Of a stretch of DNA of 64,000 nt, positions 35,688 through 46,920 are shown piece by piece. This DNA is from Canna indica (taxonomy: Eukaryota; Streptophyta; Magnoliopsida; Zingiberales; Cannaceae). The stretch covers positions 39,145,501-39,209,500 of the forward strand of contig CP136898.1 of the NCBI GenBank assembly GCA_034359265.1, in the 5' to 3' direction. The notes below the pieces were generated by a model. It was not told where the DNA came from and did no database searches. It saw only the letters and a program-made list of their open reading frames with translations. The stretch's first letter is position 1. Every line of letters begins with the position of its first letter. The position numbers were made by a program, and so were the translations under genes.

Positions 35688-37225
35688 ATGTCTGGTCGTG
35701 GTTATCGACGCAGGAGAGCTTCGGAGTCTCCGATCGGTGAGACTCCAGCACTTACTCATGCTGCTGATCCTCCTGTTGCTGATCCTCATGCCGATGATAC
35801 TGCCGAGGCTAGTACATCCAGACGCAGGCGGCCACACGGGCCGAACAGGTGGCAGCCTCCACTAGCCGCAGAGTCACATAGATTGATTAGCGTGATTGGG
35901 GAGCGGTAATATATCATGAATTATGAATCATTACAAATTCATTATATCATAATATAATATTAAAATTTATTTTTGTTGTGCAGGTTCGAGCAAGAAGAAG
36001 TGCCGAGGAGCATTTCTTCTACTATTTGACGATACATGCACGGGGCATGGCCTACGTGGTCTCACGTGCCTAGCGAGCACGTCGACATATTATGGCGCGA
36101 GTTTGAGGCACGTATTATTATTATTTTTACATGCATGATGATTAATATTGGTACTGATATTATTATTTTGCAGGTTCGCTATACATGGGCCGAGGACCAA
36201 AGGCCCTTCATTTACGCTGCCTGGGAGGCTATTTCCCGGGCAAGGTACAACGGACAGCTGGGGCAGGCTCGGTCCCAGGCGATGGCCCGAGCTGGGACCA
36301 CTAACATCGCGGAGACTCGGGGATACGACCCCGATTGGATTACTCCGGATATATGGGACCAGCTCGTGGGAATATGGTCGACGGATCGATGGCAGGAGGT
36401 TTCTCGGAATGCGGCTAGAAATCGCATGTCGGGGGGAGCAGCATGTCACACCGGCGGCTCTATTGCATTTGCAGTGCACGCGAACCGTATGGTAAGTATA
36501 TCTTTTAATTATATATTTTATTTGTTACTATGTGTACTAATTAATGTATTGTTTTTGTAAATGTAGACGACGGTGTCGGATGACGGGATTGTCCAGCGAC
36601 CCTCCCCCGATGGCGGTGTTTGAGCGGACTCACCGTCGAACACATGGGACGGGGGAGTACATCGACAACCGCGCTGCATACATTATGGTAACTATATATT
36701 TGTTTAAATTATTCATTATATATTTATAATTTAAGTTTTATGATAAATATTAAACAAAAAATCAAACTCGAGTAGGAGACCTACAGCCAGACGGTGGTGC
36801 AGCGCGGGGGTACCCCCGAGGACTTTGACGCAGCAACGTGGGTCGAGGCCGCAGGTGGCTGGGACCATGGCCGCGTATATGGCTTTGCAAATAGTGGTCA
36901 TGCGCGAGCCGTACTAGGGCCACTTGGGGCACCGACCCCTCCGGTCGCTGGTGAGCGGCCGTCCACCTCTAGATCCAGTTATGATCATAGTAGCAGAATA
37001 AGGACTCTAGAGGACACGGTCGCGTGTCAGACTGAAATAATGGAGCGCCAGAGTCAGATGATGGCGGATATACAAGCTATGCTACGCAACATGTCAGGTC
37101 ATCCCGAAGCAGGCATCTCTTCGGCATCATCTAATCCATCGTCCTCGAGTCAGTCCACACCGGTGTACACTCAAGCACTCCAGACCCCGCCATATGATCC
37201 AGATCATCCTCCATCGTCATCGTGA
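35688..37225 (+). pseudogene. CACTA A second gene (Transposase_24-like), multi-exon
   Basis: Exon 1 starts MSGRGYRRRRASESP at 35688 and probably ends at 35905. A second exon starts at 35984 (FEQEEVPRS) and meets TGA at 36027-36029. Later coding includes YTWAEDQRPFIYAAW, WDQLVGIWSTDRWQEVSRNA, RNRMSGG and HTGGSIAFAVHANRM, ending at a GT at 36492. Exons 36567-36687 and 36776-37225 follow, the last with WVEAAGGWDHGRVYGFANSG, a Met/Gln-rich helix and a Ser/Pro/Gln tail. The pattern matches plant Transposase_24 (En/Spm TNPA-class accessory) genes. The junction between 36110 and 36180 is uncertain because the reading frame is also open through it. The TGA suggests it is inactive unless spliced out. 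Confidence 0.78.
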
Positions 37226-37499
37226 GATTTTTTTTATATTGACTTTGTTACTGAGATATTGGACTTGTTTAATTTATTTTGTTTGGATATTGATACTTCA
37301 ATTTTGCATTTGAATAGTTTTTATACTATCGTGGATAATTATCAATATAAATATAATTGTTTTGATGTATATCTTGGTGTATTTGTGATGTGTGAATGAA
37401 TGTGTGTATGAGTGTATGGGTGTGTGAGTTATGTATCAGATAATGTATCAATGTATCAATGGAAATTTTAAATTTTAAATTTTTTCGTTACCAGGTTCA

Positions 37500-37802
37500 C
37501 ATCATCAGCAACAGCTTTCCCACGGCCGTCCGTGGGAAAGCCGTTGCTAAAAGTATATCGAAAGCCGTTGCTGATGACCTACAGCAACGGCTTAGCGACG
37601 AGATTTTACTAACGGCGTTGCTACGGACTCAGCGGCTGTTGCTATTAATGTTATTAGCAACGGCTCCGGGTCCGTGGCAAAATCGTTGCTGATAATATTG
37701 TTAGCAATGGCCTGATCGGCCGTTGCTGATCCGTTGCTAAGTTATCAGCAACGCGATTTTCTGCCACGGCTCCATTGCAACGGCTCGGCCGTTGCTGATG
37801 CT
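37500..37802. repeat. 3' subterminal palindromic array of CACTA A
   Basis: Repeated AGCAACGGCT / AGCCGTTGCT units in both orientations from 37507 to 37798, sharing the GCAACGG/CCGTTGC core with the 5' array. Confidence 0.85.
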
Positions 37803-40489
37803 CCATTAATGAAAAGAACCAAAATAGATTTTCATTTCAAAATAGCAAGGTTTTAAATAAATAGCTCAAGTGCGAAAATAAACAAATCGAAGAGCAACTG
37901 TTCTTTTAACAAATAAAAGATTGAATAAAAATATGAATGTCCCCACGAGATTACAACTCTAAATACCAAAACAACAGTGCATGACAACCTACTACAGACT
38001 CGACTACAACCCCTAACTAGGACTGCTATGAGATCATGTGGCTCATCTGCCCTCCAGTTGCGCCAAGTGCTCCAGCCCACCTCACCGGTCAGGTTCTGCA
38101 AAATAAAACAACGACAATGAGTGAGTTCAAAGAACTCAGTGAGCGGTTCTACCAACCCTCATAAAAATAAACATCACAGATAAGATGAATAAAGTAAAAC
38201 TCCTGACTCAAGCAGGAAAAGGTTACATGTGAGTGACCTGCTAATAGGTCATCCGGCCACCACCTGCCCGAAGGCAACCAACACCCAAACGGTGAAGAAC
38301 AACAAGCCTAAGTCTACCATGCCTTAAGGCAAACAACACATACAAGAATAATCGGGATGGCCCTCCGAACTTATCCTAGTATAAATAAACTCGGGAGCAA
38401 TCGGGAAAGGCCCTACGAACTTTCTCCACGAGATGCGTAGGGACAATCGGGATTCGCTCATTCGAACTTGCCCCTTTAAGATATCATAAGAGTAATCGGG
38501 TAGGCCCTCCGAGCTTACTCTTAAAAGATATCAGAGGAATAATCGTGAAAGAGCCTCCGAACTTATTCCTTAAAACTACCTTGGGGATAATCGGGTAGGC
38601 CCTCCGAACTTATCCCACGAGGCCAAACAAGAACAATCAAGAAAGGCCCTCCGAACTTATCCCATGAGGCCAAACCAGAACAATCACGAAAGGCCCTCCG
38701 AACTTATTCTACAGGTTGGGAATTTGTCATCCAACCTCCCGGGCTTAGCCCGCAATCCGGCTCCTCGACGAGCCTCTCCGCCATTCATAAAGATATGACG
38801 CACGATGACCTAAGTCAAGTCTTTCCTATGATGTCTCATGGGTGCTCCTATTGGAAAGTGTCTCAACACTCCAATACCCGACCCCAACTCCTAGACCCGT
38901 AATGTCATAAACCCGTGTGGTTTTATTTCATGTTTAAACATCTCATGTTGATTCATAACAGATTATCCTGACCCTTTTATCCAATTTTAATTATGCAATT
39001 AAAATTTAGTTCACCACAATTAGGGTTTTGTTTTAGCTTACTGTTCTGCCCGAAACAGATGTATCTAATCCGAATCTGGTTTCTAGAGTGTGTCCTATGT
39101 GTCCAAACTATATTTTCTGATTGAAATAATAGGTTACATGACTATGTTCAGAGAAATACAAATACCACAACATGCATTACAAAAATAGCACAGATTCACC
39201 ATCTCAGCAAGAAATTTCAGCAACATTGAATTTTCAGCATGTCATGAAAATAAATCCAAAAATTCACAGAAATTAAATCCTTAATTCACCAGCATATCAG
39301 AATTATAATATTTAGATAATGCTCACAAAAATAATATTTTTAAACAAGATTATCAAGCACTACTATAATCTTTAATCAAGAACAACCTTTAAGATTAAGC
39401 ATTTAAATCAAGGAACCATCTTGCAAAAACCTTCATGACATCCACATCAAGATCCTAATTTTCACAAAACTTAATTTTTTCCAAAAAATCACAGATTAAA
39501 TACTAAGCAAGCTTGAACATATAAGAACTCATTTTATTCATCAATTTGAGATATAAACTACAAGATAAGATCCCTCACTTAGGCATTTCATCGAACACCT
39601 TGAGGGCATCCTTGCTCCACCCTTGGCTGAGCACCTTGAAGGGTTTAGGGCCTCCTCAAACACGGCACACAAAAAGAACGTCGAGAATTCGAGGAATCGT
39701 CGAAAACAAATCGAGAACATCAAGCCTCCAAGAACGGCTTCAAGAAACTCGAAGAAATCCCAAAAGGAGGGTAAAACCACTCACCTAATTTGGAAAGATG
39801 ATTAGAAGCAATCCCGGACGATGGTCCTCGAATCCGGCTTCAAAAGATGACGGCTCAACTCAAGGGGGGAAGAGAGGGGGTGGCAGCTCACCTCAAGCCG
39901 TCGGCTTGAGGAGAGAGGGAGAGAGTGGAAGAGAGAGGGACTGGCTTCGGTTGGCTCCTCTCGGCTCGGCTCCAAAGGGGAGGAAGAAGGAAAGGAAGGA
40001 GAAGGGGGAAGGCTTGGGCGGCTCGGCTCTTGTTGGCGGCGGCTCCAAGGGGAGAGAGGAGAGGGATGGCTAGCGGCTTAGTTGTCGGCTGGCTCCTCTT
40101 CTCAATTAGGTTGGGTGGCTCGAAATAGGGAGCCACAAGCCAAGGGGAGGGGTTTTTATACTCCCTCCTCAACCCTAACCCTTCTATACCCTTTATTCAA
40201 CCTGCATCCGTTTCAAGCTGAAGCCGAACCCGAACCCGCTAACTTAATTAACTTAATTAATTCCATTCTCCACATAACTATCCAATACATGAACATAATT
40301 AAACCATCATGCAACACAACATAAAATTAAATAAATCTATTTATGCAAGCAAAATTCACATAACTTCTATCCTACTTATCCGAGCTCGCACCGGACCATG
40401 AGTCGACTCGGCTCGACGTCGAACTAGTCCGCTAGGCTGGAAACACAACCATAAGGAAAAAAATATAATTAAATATCTAGGATATTACA
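37803..40489 (-). mobile_element. Truncated gypsy-type LTR
   Basis: Ends GGATATTACA at 40489 like the other gypsy LTRs. It has the family landmarks TCACCGGTCAGGTTCTGCAAA near 38086 and GTGAGCGGTTCT near 38139. The TGTCAC end is missing where it meets CACTA A. It is a more diverged family member, with its own repeat array at 38347-38712. No coding region is seen; frames at 39.5-40.3 kb are in repetitive purine-rich leader DNA. Confidence 0.75.
38347..38712. repeat. Array of about eight AATCGGG...CCCTCCGAACTT units
   Basis: Units start at about 38349, 38399, 38443, 38492, 38541, 38588, 38635 and 38685, with a period of 44-50 bp. The core is AATCGGGAAAGGCCCTCCGA followed by ACTTAT. Confidence 0.85.
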
Positions 40490-40491
40490 CC

Positions 40492-40980
40492 ATCAATTCT
40501 AACCTAAAGTTTCGAATTAACACCAATTATATACCACCGTCAAGTTGCTGTTAATAAAATCGTTAGTTGTTGTCATGACATGTACAATTAATATATTGAT
40601 TTTTATACTCATATACACAAGTCAACAATTGAAAAAAAATATATAAAATTCTAATCCGACATTCATTCCCACCCCGTGAGCTCCCATAGTACCCGCTTAG
40701 TAATATGACTTGCTAACTTGCTATAGTTGCTAACTAGGACGCCACACTATATTGTCAAGTCATATTAGAAAGCGGATAGCAGAGGAGTTCGGATGGGGAT
40801 GAATGTCAAGTTAGAACTTTGTTTTTTTATTTTCTACAGGTGACTTGTGAATATGAGTATTAAAAATTAATATATTAGTTGCTGACTAGGATGTCATGTC
40901 AGCAAGTAACGATTTCACTAACAACAATTTAACAGTGGGATATAATTGGTGTTAATTTGAAACTTTAGATTAGATTTGAT
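40492..40980. repeat. Long inverted repeat (foldback/MITE-like), arms about 240 bp
   Basis: The left arm begins ATCAATTCTAACCTAAAGTT. The reversed right arm begins ATCAAATCTAATCTAAAGTT, and homology continues through AATTAACACCAATTATAT and GACATTCATTCCCACCCC / GACATTCATCCCCATCCG to the centre near 40740. The outer right flank (to about 41047) may belong to the element; its left counterpart would have been removed by the LTR at 40489. Confidence 0.85.
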
Positions 40981-41927
40981 ATAAACTAAAAGTTGGGTTA
41001 AATTTATTAATTTCGTCATAGTTTGGGTTAGATTCACTAATTTTCCTTTTATTTTATGCTGATGTTTATCAAAATTAATTAGTCTAAGAGTTTTGTATAT
41101 GAATATTTCATTTATGTTAATGTTTTGACGAGGAGGATTTATTTTTTATTTTATTATTTCAAATTTATTTATCCATTACATCACTTCAAATTTAGTTGTT
41201 CTATTCAAATTTTGGAACAATATACAGTTTATATAATGTTTATATTATCTTTTAACTACTTATATTATATTTAAGAAATATTTATATAATTGTTAGAAGT
41301 AGTTTTAAATGTCTTCACTTCAAATAAAATTGAAAAAATTATTATTGTTATAATGCCTAATATAGGAGTAAATAAGTAAAATGATTAAAAATATTTATAA
41401 TTAGATTATTAAAGAATGAAAAATAGAACTTTGTTTAAAACTTAATATTAAGAATGAAGGGGAGAAGTGGTTCACCAAGATCTGATAGTTTGTCACCATC
41501 AGAAATATCAAGATTCACATCATTTGCCGTTCATCTACATATCTGCTATGTCAAATCTCCCTCGAAAGGTTGCCCTAATGCCTTGATCTTATTCTCACTT
41601 GCCCTTCTAGATTTGATGGCTTCTGGTTATTTCAATATAGAGATGGGTGAAGCATGAGCCCAACTTCACCAACTCACCTGTGCACTAGGTCAAGGTTGTA
41701 GCTCACCTGAATTATATTATTCTGCAGAGACTCCGCACCTGTGAATTGATCACATACACCTGATAAGAAGTCTAATACTAGTAATAATATTAACAAATCC
41801 ATTAATTACAAAACCTTTGATAAATTGCACATACATCCTTGCCCAAGAAAATTTATAAGGAGAGCTATTAGGTCAATCTCCTTGCTTCTCTCCCTCGAGA
41901 ACCTCTCTTAATTTCTCTTCGTCCTCC
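40981..41927. other. Upstream region of the ABCG gene
   Basis: AT-rich intergenic DNA without a supportable gene. The last 80 bp are a pyrimidine-rich probable 5' untranslated leader (CTTGCTTCTCTCCCTCGAGA) before the ATG. Confidence 0.5.
41852..41860 (+). promoter_or_regulatory. Possible TATA box of the ABCG gene
   Basis: TTTATAAGG about 70 bp before the ATG, followed by a CT-rich leader. No other core promoter signal is evident. Confidence 0.4.
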
Positions 41928-43733
41928 ATGGAGCTGCGGACGAACAAAACTCTGAATCCAGGTGGCCGCCGGAGTCCCCAATACCTCATTGAGACCAAGT
42001 CATTATCCTATGACCTGCGCACACCAAGCTTTCACCTGCACCATTGCGGCCGCTTCCATTACAGGAGATGCAGATCCATTCTGAGGAATGTGAGCTGTGA
42101 GGCACTTCCTGGCCAGCTCCTAGCGGTGGTCGGCCCGAGCGGATCCGGAAAATCCACGCTTCTCAGCGTGCTTGCCGGCGTTATCCACCAGAGCGAAGTT
42201 TCCGGCGAGGTACTCGTCAATGGTCGGCCCATGGATGTGTCCCGGTTCCGACGAGTGTCCGGCTACGTGACGCAGGATGACGACGCGCTCTTCCCGTTGC
42301 TGACGGTGGAGGAGTCGCTGACGTACAGCGCCCGGTTGCGGCTGAAGATGACGGCCAGCGAAGCTGCCGCCCGCGTGATGGAATTGATGAAAGAACTCGG
42401 ACTCGATCATGTGGCCGGGTCGAGGATCGGCAGCAACGGCATTTCTGGCGGAGAGCGGCGCCGGGTGTCCATCGGCGTCGACTTGGTGCACGACCCGGCC
42501 GTGCTGTTGCTAGACGAGCCGACGTCGGGGCTCGACTCTGCCTCAGCGCTCCACATCATAAAGCTTCTCAAATCCATGGCGGTCGCCCAAGGCAAGACGG
42601 TCATCATCTCCCTCCACCAGCCGGGCTTTAGGATCCTTGAGCTCCTCGACCGGATTCTGCTCATCGCCGGAGGGACGATTCGCCACCTAGGATCGGTGTC
42701 GCTCTTGGAAACCCGACTCAAGGGTGCCGGCCTTTGCATTCCTCCCCACGTCAACGCGCTCGAGTTCGCCATGGATGCCGCCATGGCCAGCGTCGACCCA
42801 GAACCTACTCTTCCCTCCGAACCGGAAGAAGAAGAACAACAACTCGTCAAAATCGCCGGTTCCGCAACCAAAGAAGATAGAATTCTGTACGCCAATTCCC
42901 GATGCAAAGAAATCCTCATCCTAATGAGCAGATTCTTCAAGAACGCATCAAGAAGTCGAGAACTATTTGCCACAAAGATGATTGAATCCATGGTGGCTGG
43001 CCTCGGCCTCGGTACAATCTTCATGAACGTCAGTGACCTGCAAACTCGACTCGGCTTCTTCGCCTTCAGCCTCACTTTCCTCCTTTCGTCGACGAAGGAA
43101 GCCCTGCCGCTCTTCCTGCGAGAGAGGCGGATTCTGCAGCAGGAGACCTCGCGAGGAGCCTACCGGGTTTCCTCCTACAATATGGCGAGCGCCCTCATCT
43201 TCATGCCCCTCCTCCTAGTGGCGGCCGTCTTCTTCGCAGCACCTGTGTATTGGCTGGTGGGACTGAGCAAGGAGACGAGCAAGTTCCTCTACTTCTCGCT
43301 GGTGGTGTGGCTGGCGATGCTGATGGCGAACTCCTTCGTGGCCTTCTGTAGCGCGCTGGCTCCAAGCTTCATCATGGGGAACTCCGTGATCTCGGGGTTA
43401 ATGGGTTCATTCTTCCTCTTCTCTGGGTACTTCATAGCGAAGGATAATATTCCCAAGTACTGGGTGTTCGTGCATTACTTGAGCTTGTTTAAGTATCCAT
43501 TTGAGGCATTTGTTTTGAATGAGTATGGAGGGGAGAGGGGGAGGAGGGAGTGCTTGGAGTGGGAGAGGGAGAAAGAGGCGTGTGTGATTGATGGAGGGAT
43601 GCTCTTGAGGCAGCAGGGGTTGAAGGAGTCACAGAGATGGAGGCATGTGGGAGTGATGCTTGGTTTTGTTTGTGGGTACAGGATCATTTGTTTTCTTATT
43701 TTGTGGTTTCGATGTTACAGGATGAGAAGATAG
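41928..43733 (+). CDS. Half-size ABC transporter, ABCG (WBC) subfamily, ABCG10-like
   Basis: A single exon of 601 codons, complete and uninterrupted. The nucleotide-binding domain comes first: Walker A GPSGSGKST at residues 69-77, Q-loop Gln116, signature ISGGERRR at 172-179, Walker B LLLDEP at 193-198, and the switch His230. A linker with a Glu-rich stretch (about 297-304) leads to the ABC2-type membrane domain, with six hydrophobic segments at about 352-367, 374-390, 418-442, 452-478, 480-503 and 573-595. This NBD-TMD order and length are those of plant ABCG half-transporters, which pair up and export lipids, hormones or other compounds at the plasma membrane. The sequence VLVNGRPMD and lack of introns recall Arabidopsis ABCG10 and its relatives (from memory). 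The substrate cannot be read from sequence. The ATG is in a good context (CTCCATGG). GC content is well above that of the flanks. Confidence 0.95.
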   Translation: MELRTNKTLNPGGRRSPQYLIETKSLSYDLRTPSFHLHHCGRFHYRRCRSILRNVSCEALPGQLLAVVGPSGSGKSTLLSVLAGVIHQSEVSGEVLVNGRPMDVSRFRRVSGYVTQDDDALFPLLTVEESLTYSARLRLKMTASEAAARVMELMKELGLDHVAGSRIGSNGISGGERRRVSIGVDLVHDPAVLLLDEPTSGLDSASALHIIKLLKSMAVAQGKTVIISLHQPGFRILELLDRILLIAGGTIRHLGSVSLLETRLKGAGLCIPPHVNALEFAMDAAMASVDPEPTLPSEPEEEEQQLVKIAGSATKEDRILYANSRCKEILILMSRFFKNASRSRELFATKMIESMVAGLGLGTIFMNVSDLQTRLGFFAFSLTFLLSSTKEALPLFLRERRILQQETSRGAYRVSSYNMASALIFMPLLLVAAVFFAAPVYWLVGLSKETSKFLYFSLVVWLAMLMANSFVAFCSALAPSFIMGNSVISGLMGSFFLFSGYFIAKDNIPKYWVFVHYLSLFKYPFEAFVLNEYGGERGRRECLEWEREKEACVIDGGMLLRQQGLKESQRWRHVGVMLGFVCGYRIICFLILWFRCYRMRR

Positions 43734-45054
43734 GGTAGCTTTTATGTTCTTAATCCTTGCTCTAAAAGATATAAATATTAAGAGTATAATTACTATGAAA
43801 CCGAGCTAGGAGTCCGAACTCGATGCTTAAAATGTGTTTTGAGAATCTGAAAGCAAGATGAATTATACTTTTGATTCAATATTGACTCCTAACTCGATGC
43901 TTAAAATGTGTTTTGAGAATCAGAAAGCAAGATGAATTATACTTTTGATTCAATATTAAAGTATTTAGTAGTTTAGTTTCAAGAAAAATGAAACCTAGTT
44001 TCACATTTTTGAAGTTTTGGTTTTGGTTTTCTTGTTTGCCGAAAACACGTTTGTTTGACACGTTTGATTCTCAAGTTTCTCGAAACGAGAACAAAAAGAA
44101 CTTGTTTGGTTGGTGTTGATTTCGATGCCAGTTTTTAGTGTGAAAACTGAAAACGCGTTTGGGTAACCAAAACTCTCTCGATTTCATCAGTTTCATCTTA
44201 TGATTTATATTATTTTATTCATAAAAGTGTGTTTTAGTATTTTAAAATAAAAAAAAATCATAAACTTATATAAAAATATATTTGAAAAGTATATTTTATT
44301 ATTTCGTAAAAAATAATATATAAAAATAAGAAAATAATTTTTATTATTTTTTATCTCATAAAAATAAAAAATAATACAAAGAATTTTTATTATTTCATAA
44401 AAATAACAATGAAAACAAATTTTATATTTTTTGGCTTGAATATACTTTTTCTAAATGATTTTTCTGAAATAATGCATGATGATTTTTTATGGTATATATA
44501 TTATCAACTTCATTTTAAGTATTGGGGTGGTTTGCTCTCTTTGATCGAATGCTAAATATAGGAATGAGCCTCGATCTGTTGCTTTGGTTTCAAACATTTC
44601 TTGATGTGTTGCAAAACAATGCAACAATATTTTTTGATGTTTGAAATGTCAGATTATTTGACAGTTGCGTATATTCAACAATAGAAGATCGACATCCAAT
44701 TTAAAACTCAAATGTATGACTACAACATAAAAAAAAATTAAAAACATGAAAGAAGAGCTGCAAAATTAATGAAATTACCAATGAAATCATATATAGTCAT
44801 ATCTTAGAAAAAAATAATGTAGGGCCAAGTTTAGATTGCAAATCAATATATTGATTGCAATAATGAAATGAATTTGAACAGAGAGATTAAAATCATTTTA
44901 CTAAGCAACCACTCCAACTAATGATCCAATTAAACAAACTTATATATAAGTTATATTAAGTTAATGAAGTGCAAAAAAAACATCAAATTCTAATTGTAGT
45001 CGAACATGCTAGAGTTCGAATTAAAAGTGTTTACACATTATCCAAAGTATAACT
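43734..45054. other. Downstream spacer of the ABCG gene
   Basis: AT-rich, with a tandem duplication at 43818-43960. A stretch at about 44030-44175 has CGTTTGTTTGACACG and CTTGTTTGGTTGG words that recall DNA-transposon ends. No gene supportable. Confidence 0.5.
43818..43960. repeat. Tandem duplication 3' of ABCG, two units of about 75 bp
   Basis: CTCGATGCTTAAAATGTGTT...TTTTGATTCAATATT occurs at about 43819-43884 and again at about 43893-43958 with one or two differences. Confidence 0.88.
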
Positions 45055-45411
45055 CTAATTATACAAAACACTGTCGACAATGAAAACAACTAGAATTATC
45101 CCCTTGGTGGCCAAATCAAGGAGCTTATCGACTTTGGCCACCAATGAAGTGAGGTCCCTTGTATGTGTATCTATTTCACTTCTTTGGTTGACTTCTTGTT
45201 CCTCATCGCTCATGGCATCAATGGGAGTGATCCATTGAAAAAAATTATAACTTTGTGGAGTGTTTGAGTATGGGCACACTCCATATAACTGACCAAGATT
45301 TTCTCTAGATTCACTTATTCGTATTGCGGCTCGAATATCGCAGGATCATCTTTTATTTAGATAATGAAAGTACTTGAAATGACCACTTGTACGTGATGTT
45401 GAAGCTGCCAT
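45055..45411 (-). pseudogene. GRF-type zinc-finger protein relic (At4g04775-like)
   Basis: On the minus strand the ATG at 45409-45411 opens MAASTSRTSGHFKYFHYLNK, and a TGA stands at 45346-45348. Beyond it come SCDIRAAIRISES, GQLYGVCPYSN and SYNFFQWITP, then a C-terminal helix and hydrophobic tail. This matches the small plant proteins with a GRF zinc finger followed by a coiled coil. Intact members have Cys-x-Cys-Gly, a GR-F segment and a final Cys-x-Phe-Phe-x-Trp. Here the first motif is CDI, GR is GQ, and the last Cys is Tyr, so zinc binding would fail. It is next to a Harbinger relic, and such GRF genes are often multiplied near transposons. Confidence 0.7.
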
Positions 45412-45779
45412 ACTAATGAAGAAATCCAAATTAGAAGATCAAACTTATAATGAAACAAGCTCTTTATAAACCAAAATTTAATTATACAAAACTAGTGTGC
45501 ATGCATAAAATCATGTATACGTACAATATATTTATACAACAACGCTTCTTGATCGTGTCTACTAGATTTATACAACTTCTATATATGTGGAAGATCAATC
45601 AGCGTCGATGAGCCCAAAGCTGAATTGTGATGCTCTCTCGAATGTCATGCATGACATAGTAACCGGAAGAAGGTTCTCCTATTGATGGTTGAGAAGTAAT
45701 GATGAAGATTTATCTTTATTATCAATAGGGACTTCTGAATTGGTCTATATATCTATTAATTCATCATAAAATCGATATT

Positions 45780-46760
45780 TAAGAATGAAATTATGTATTG
45801 TACAACAAGTCAATACAATATTACTTTGTCAAGCAAGTTTGTAATTCAACATTATCTTCAAAATTGAAAATCGTGCTTTCAATTACCCAAAGCAACTTTC
45901 GATGACATTCTAAACATATAAGTGTCGTTGGTTAAATAACTTGCTTTTTGACGTGGGGCCCCGCTTACGATAATTTGATTGATGGTACCTTTCGCCTCAC
46001 TATGGTGCCAAAAATTCGGGAACGTTTGGATATCCAATATCCACCACTTAAAATTCATCCACCAATACATATGTACAATTTGTATCAGTATAAAAACTAC
46101 ATCACTACTAAGGATGTGCTTACGTTGAATGAATTTTACCTCTAATTGACATAGAAAAATCCGATTTTGGTTTATATATTGTATGGCTAAAAATATGTGT
46201 GACATTGATGGTTCCCTCCCAACCAGTCTTCACGTGTGTGAATTGTATATTGTGGGGCACAAGCTACCATGACATTTTGTGTAACAATTCTCTTGCGCCA
46301 ACGATATATATGCTAGACTTATTTGTAGGAACACATGCTGAAATGTGTGTCCCATCTCTTGGCCCTATGCAATTTGACAAAAATAAATTCTTGTGTTAGT
46401 CAACCCCCTTACACCCATATAGGATTACATACTACTTAATTGCATGTTACCTTAAAATATGAGAATCATCTAGGATGTCCTTGAATCTTTGATTGCACTG
46501 TCTGAGGTTCTCGTTGGTTTATAATTTTTGTGCACTACTTTAGAACCCACAGCCAGTGTACACTTGAATCATTTATAAATTATTTCAATCAAGTGTTGAT
46601 ATCGGTCCGCAACTACTCGAACTCGTTCATTATAACAAATTGTATATAAGAACATAGCAATTGCTTCCTCTACAAAAACTTTTCTATCCTCTAGGCCAAG
46701 TCTCATAAGGTCATTGCCTAATCTTTGAAAGGTGGTTTCATACTCAAAGTTTCGTAGCAT
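45780..46760 (-). pseudogene. PIF/Harbinger transposase relic
   Basis: A decayed minus-strand gene with many stops and frameshifts. The N-terminal part (46569-46760) reads FVEEAIAMFLYTICYNERVR and VADRYQHLIE, matching the helical region before the nuclease in plant Harbinger proteins. Farther on are DGTHISACVP and TGWEGT, typical of the DDE_Tnp_4 nuclease. Near 45900 the segment NVIESCFG-LKARFSILK and CCTIHNFI gives the C terminus. The DDE nuclease would excise and insert the element. No terminal repeats were located. The GRF relic lies about 0.4 kb downstream. Confidence 0.75.
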
Positions 46761-46920
46761 CTTATTCGTCTTTGTTCAACTATTGAACATAGTTAGGACC
46801 TCTCAAAATCGAAGTATATACTGCTCTTGGTGGTGGTACATTTTCAAGTACTTTGTATAAATAGGAATACAAAGTCATCAAACTCGTCATCCTCTTCATT
46901 GCTACGTGATGGATCACTCA

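Larger units (their letters stand above)
31893..37802 (+). mobile_element. CACTA (En/Spm) element A, near-complete, 3' end lost
   Basis: Starts CACTACTAGAAA at 31893 after AAT. It contains a 5' subterminal repeat array, a GC-rich leader after a TATATA box, a TNP2-type transposase (32622-35612), a second multi-exon gene (35688-37225) and a 3' subterminal array (37500-37802). The final terminus expected as TTTCTAGTAGTG is absent: the sequence runs into a truncated gypsy-type LTR after GTTGCTGATG. Two stop codons in the transposase and one in the second gene inactivate it. Divergence otherwise appears low. Confidence 0.9.

Noticed and set aside
39541..40324. Overlapping frames of 60-94 codons
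   Set aside because: They lie in the purine/pyrimidine-biased leader of an LTR, appear on both strands, and have no domain.
41454..41657. 67-codon frame upstream of ABCG
   Set aside because: No motif or codon bias, in AT-rich DNA. It could be transcribed leader, but nothing supports translation.
42120..43075. Minus-strand frames of 123 and 222 codons opposite the ABCG gene
   Set aside because: They are antisense shadows of a GC-rich gene and resemble no protein.
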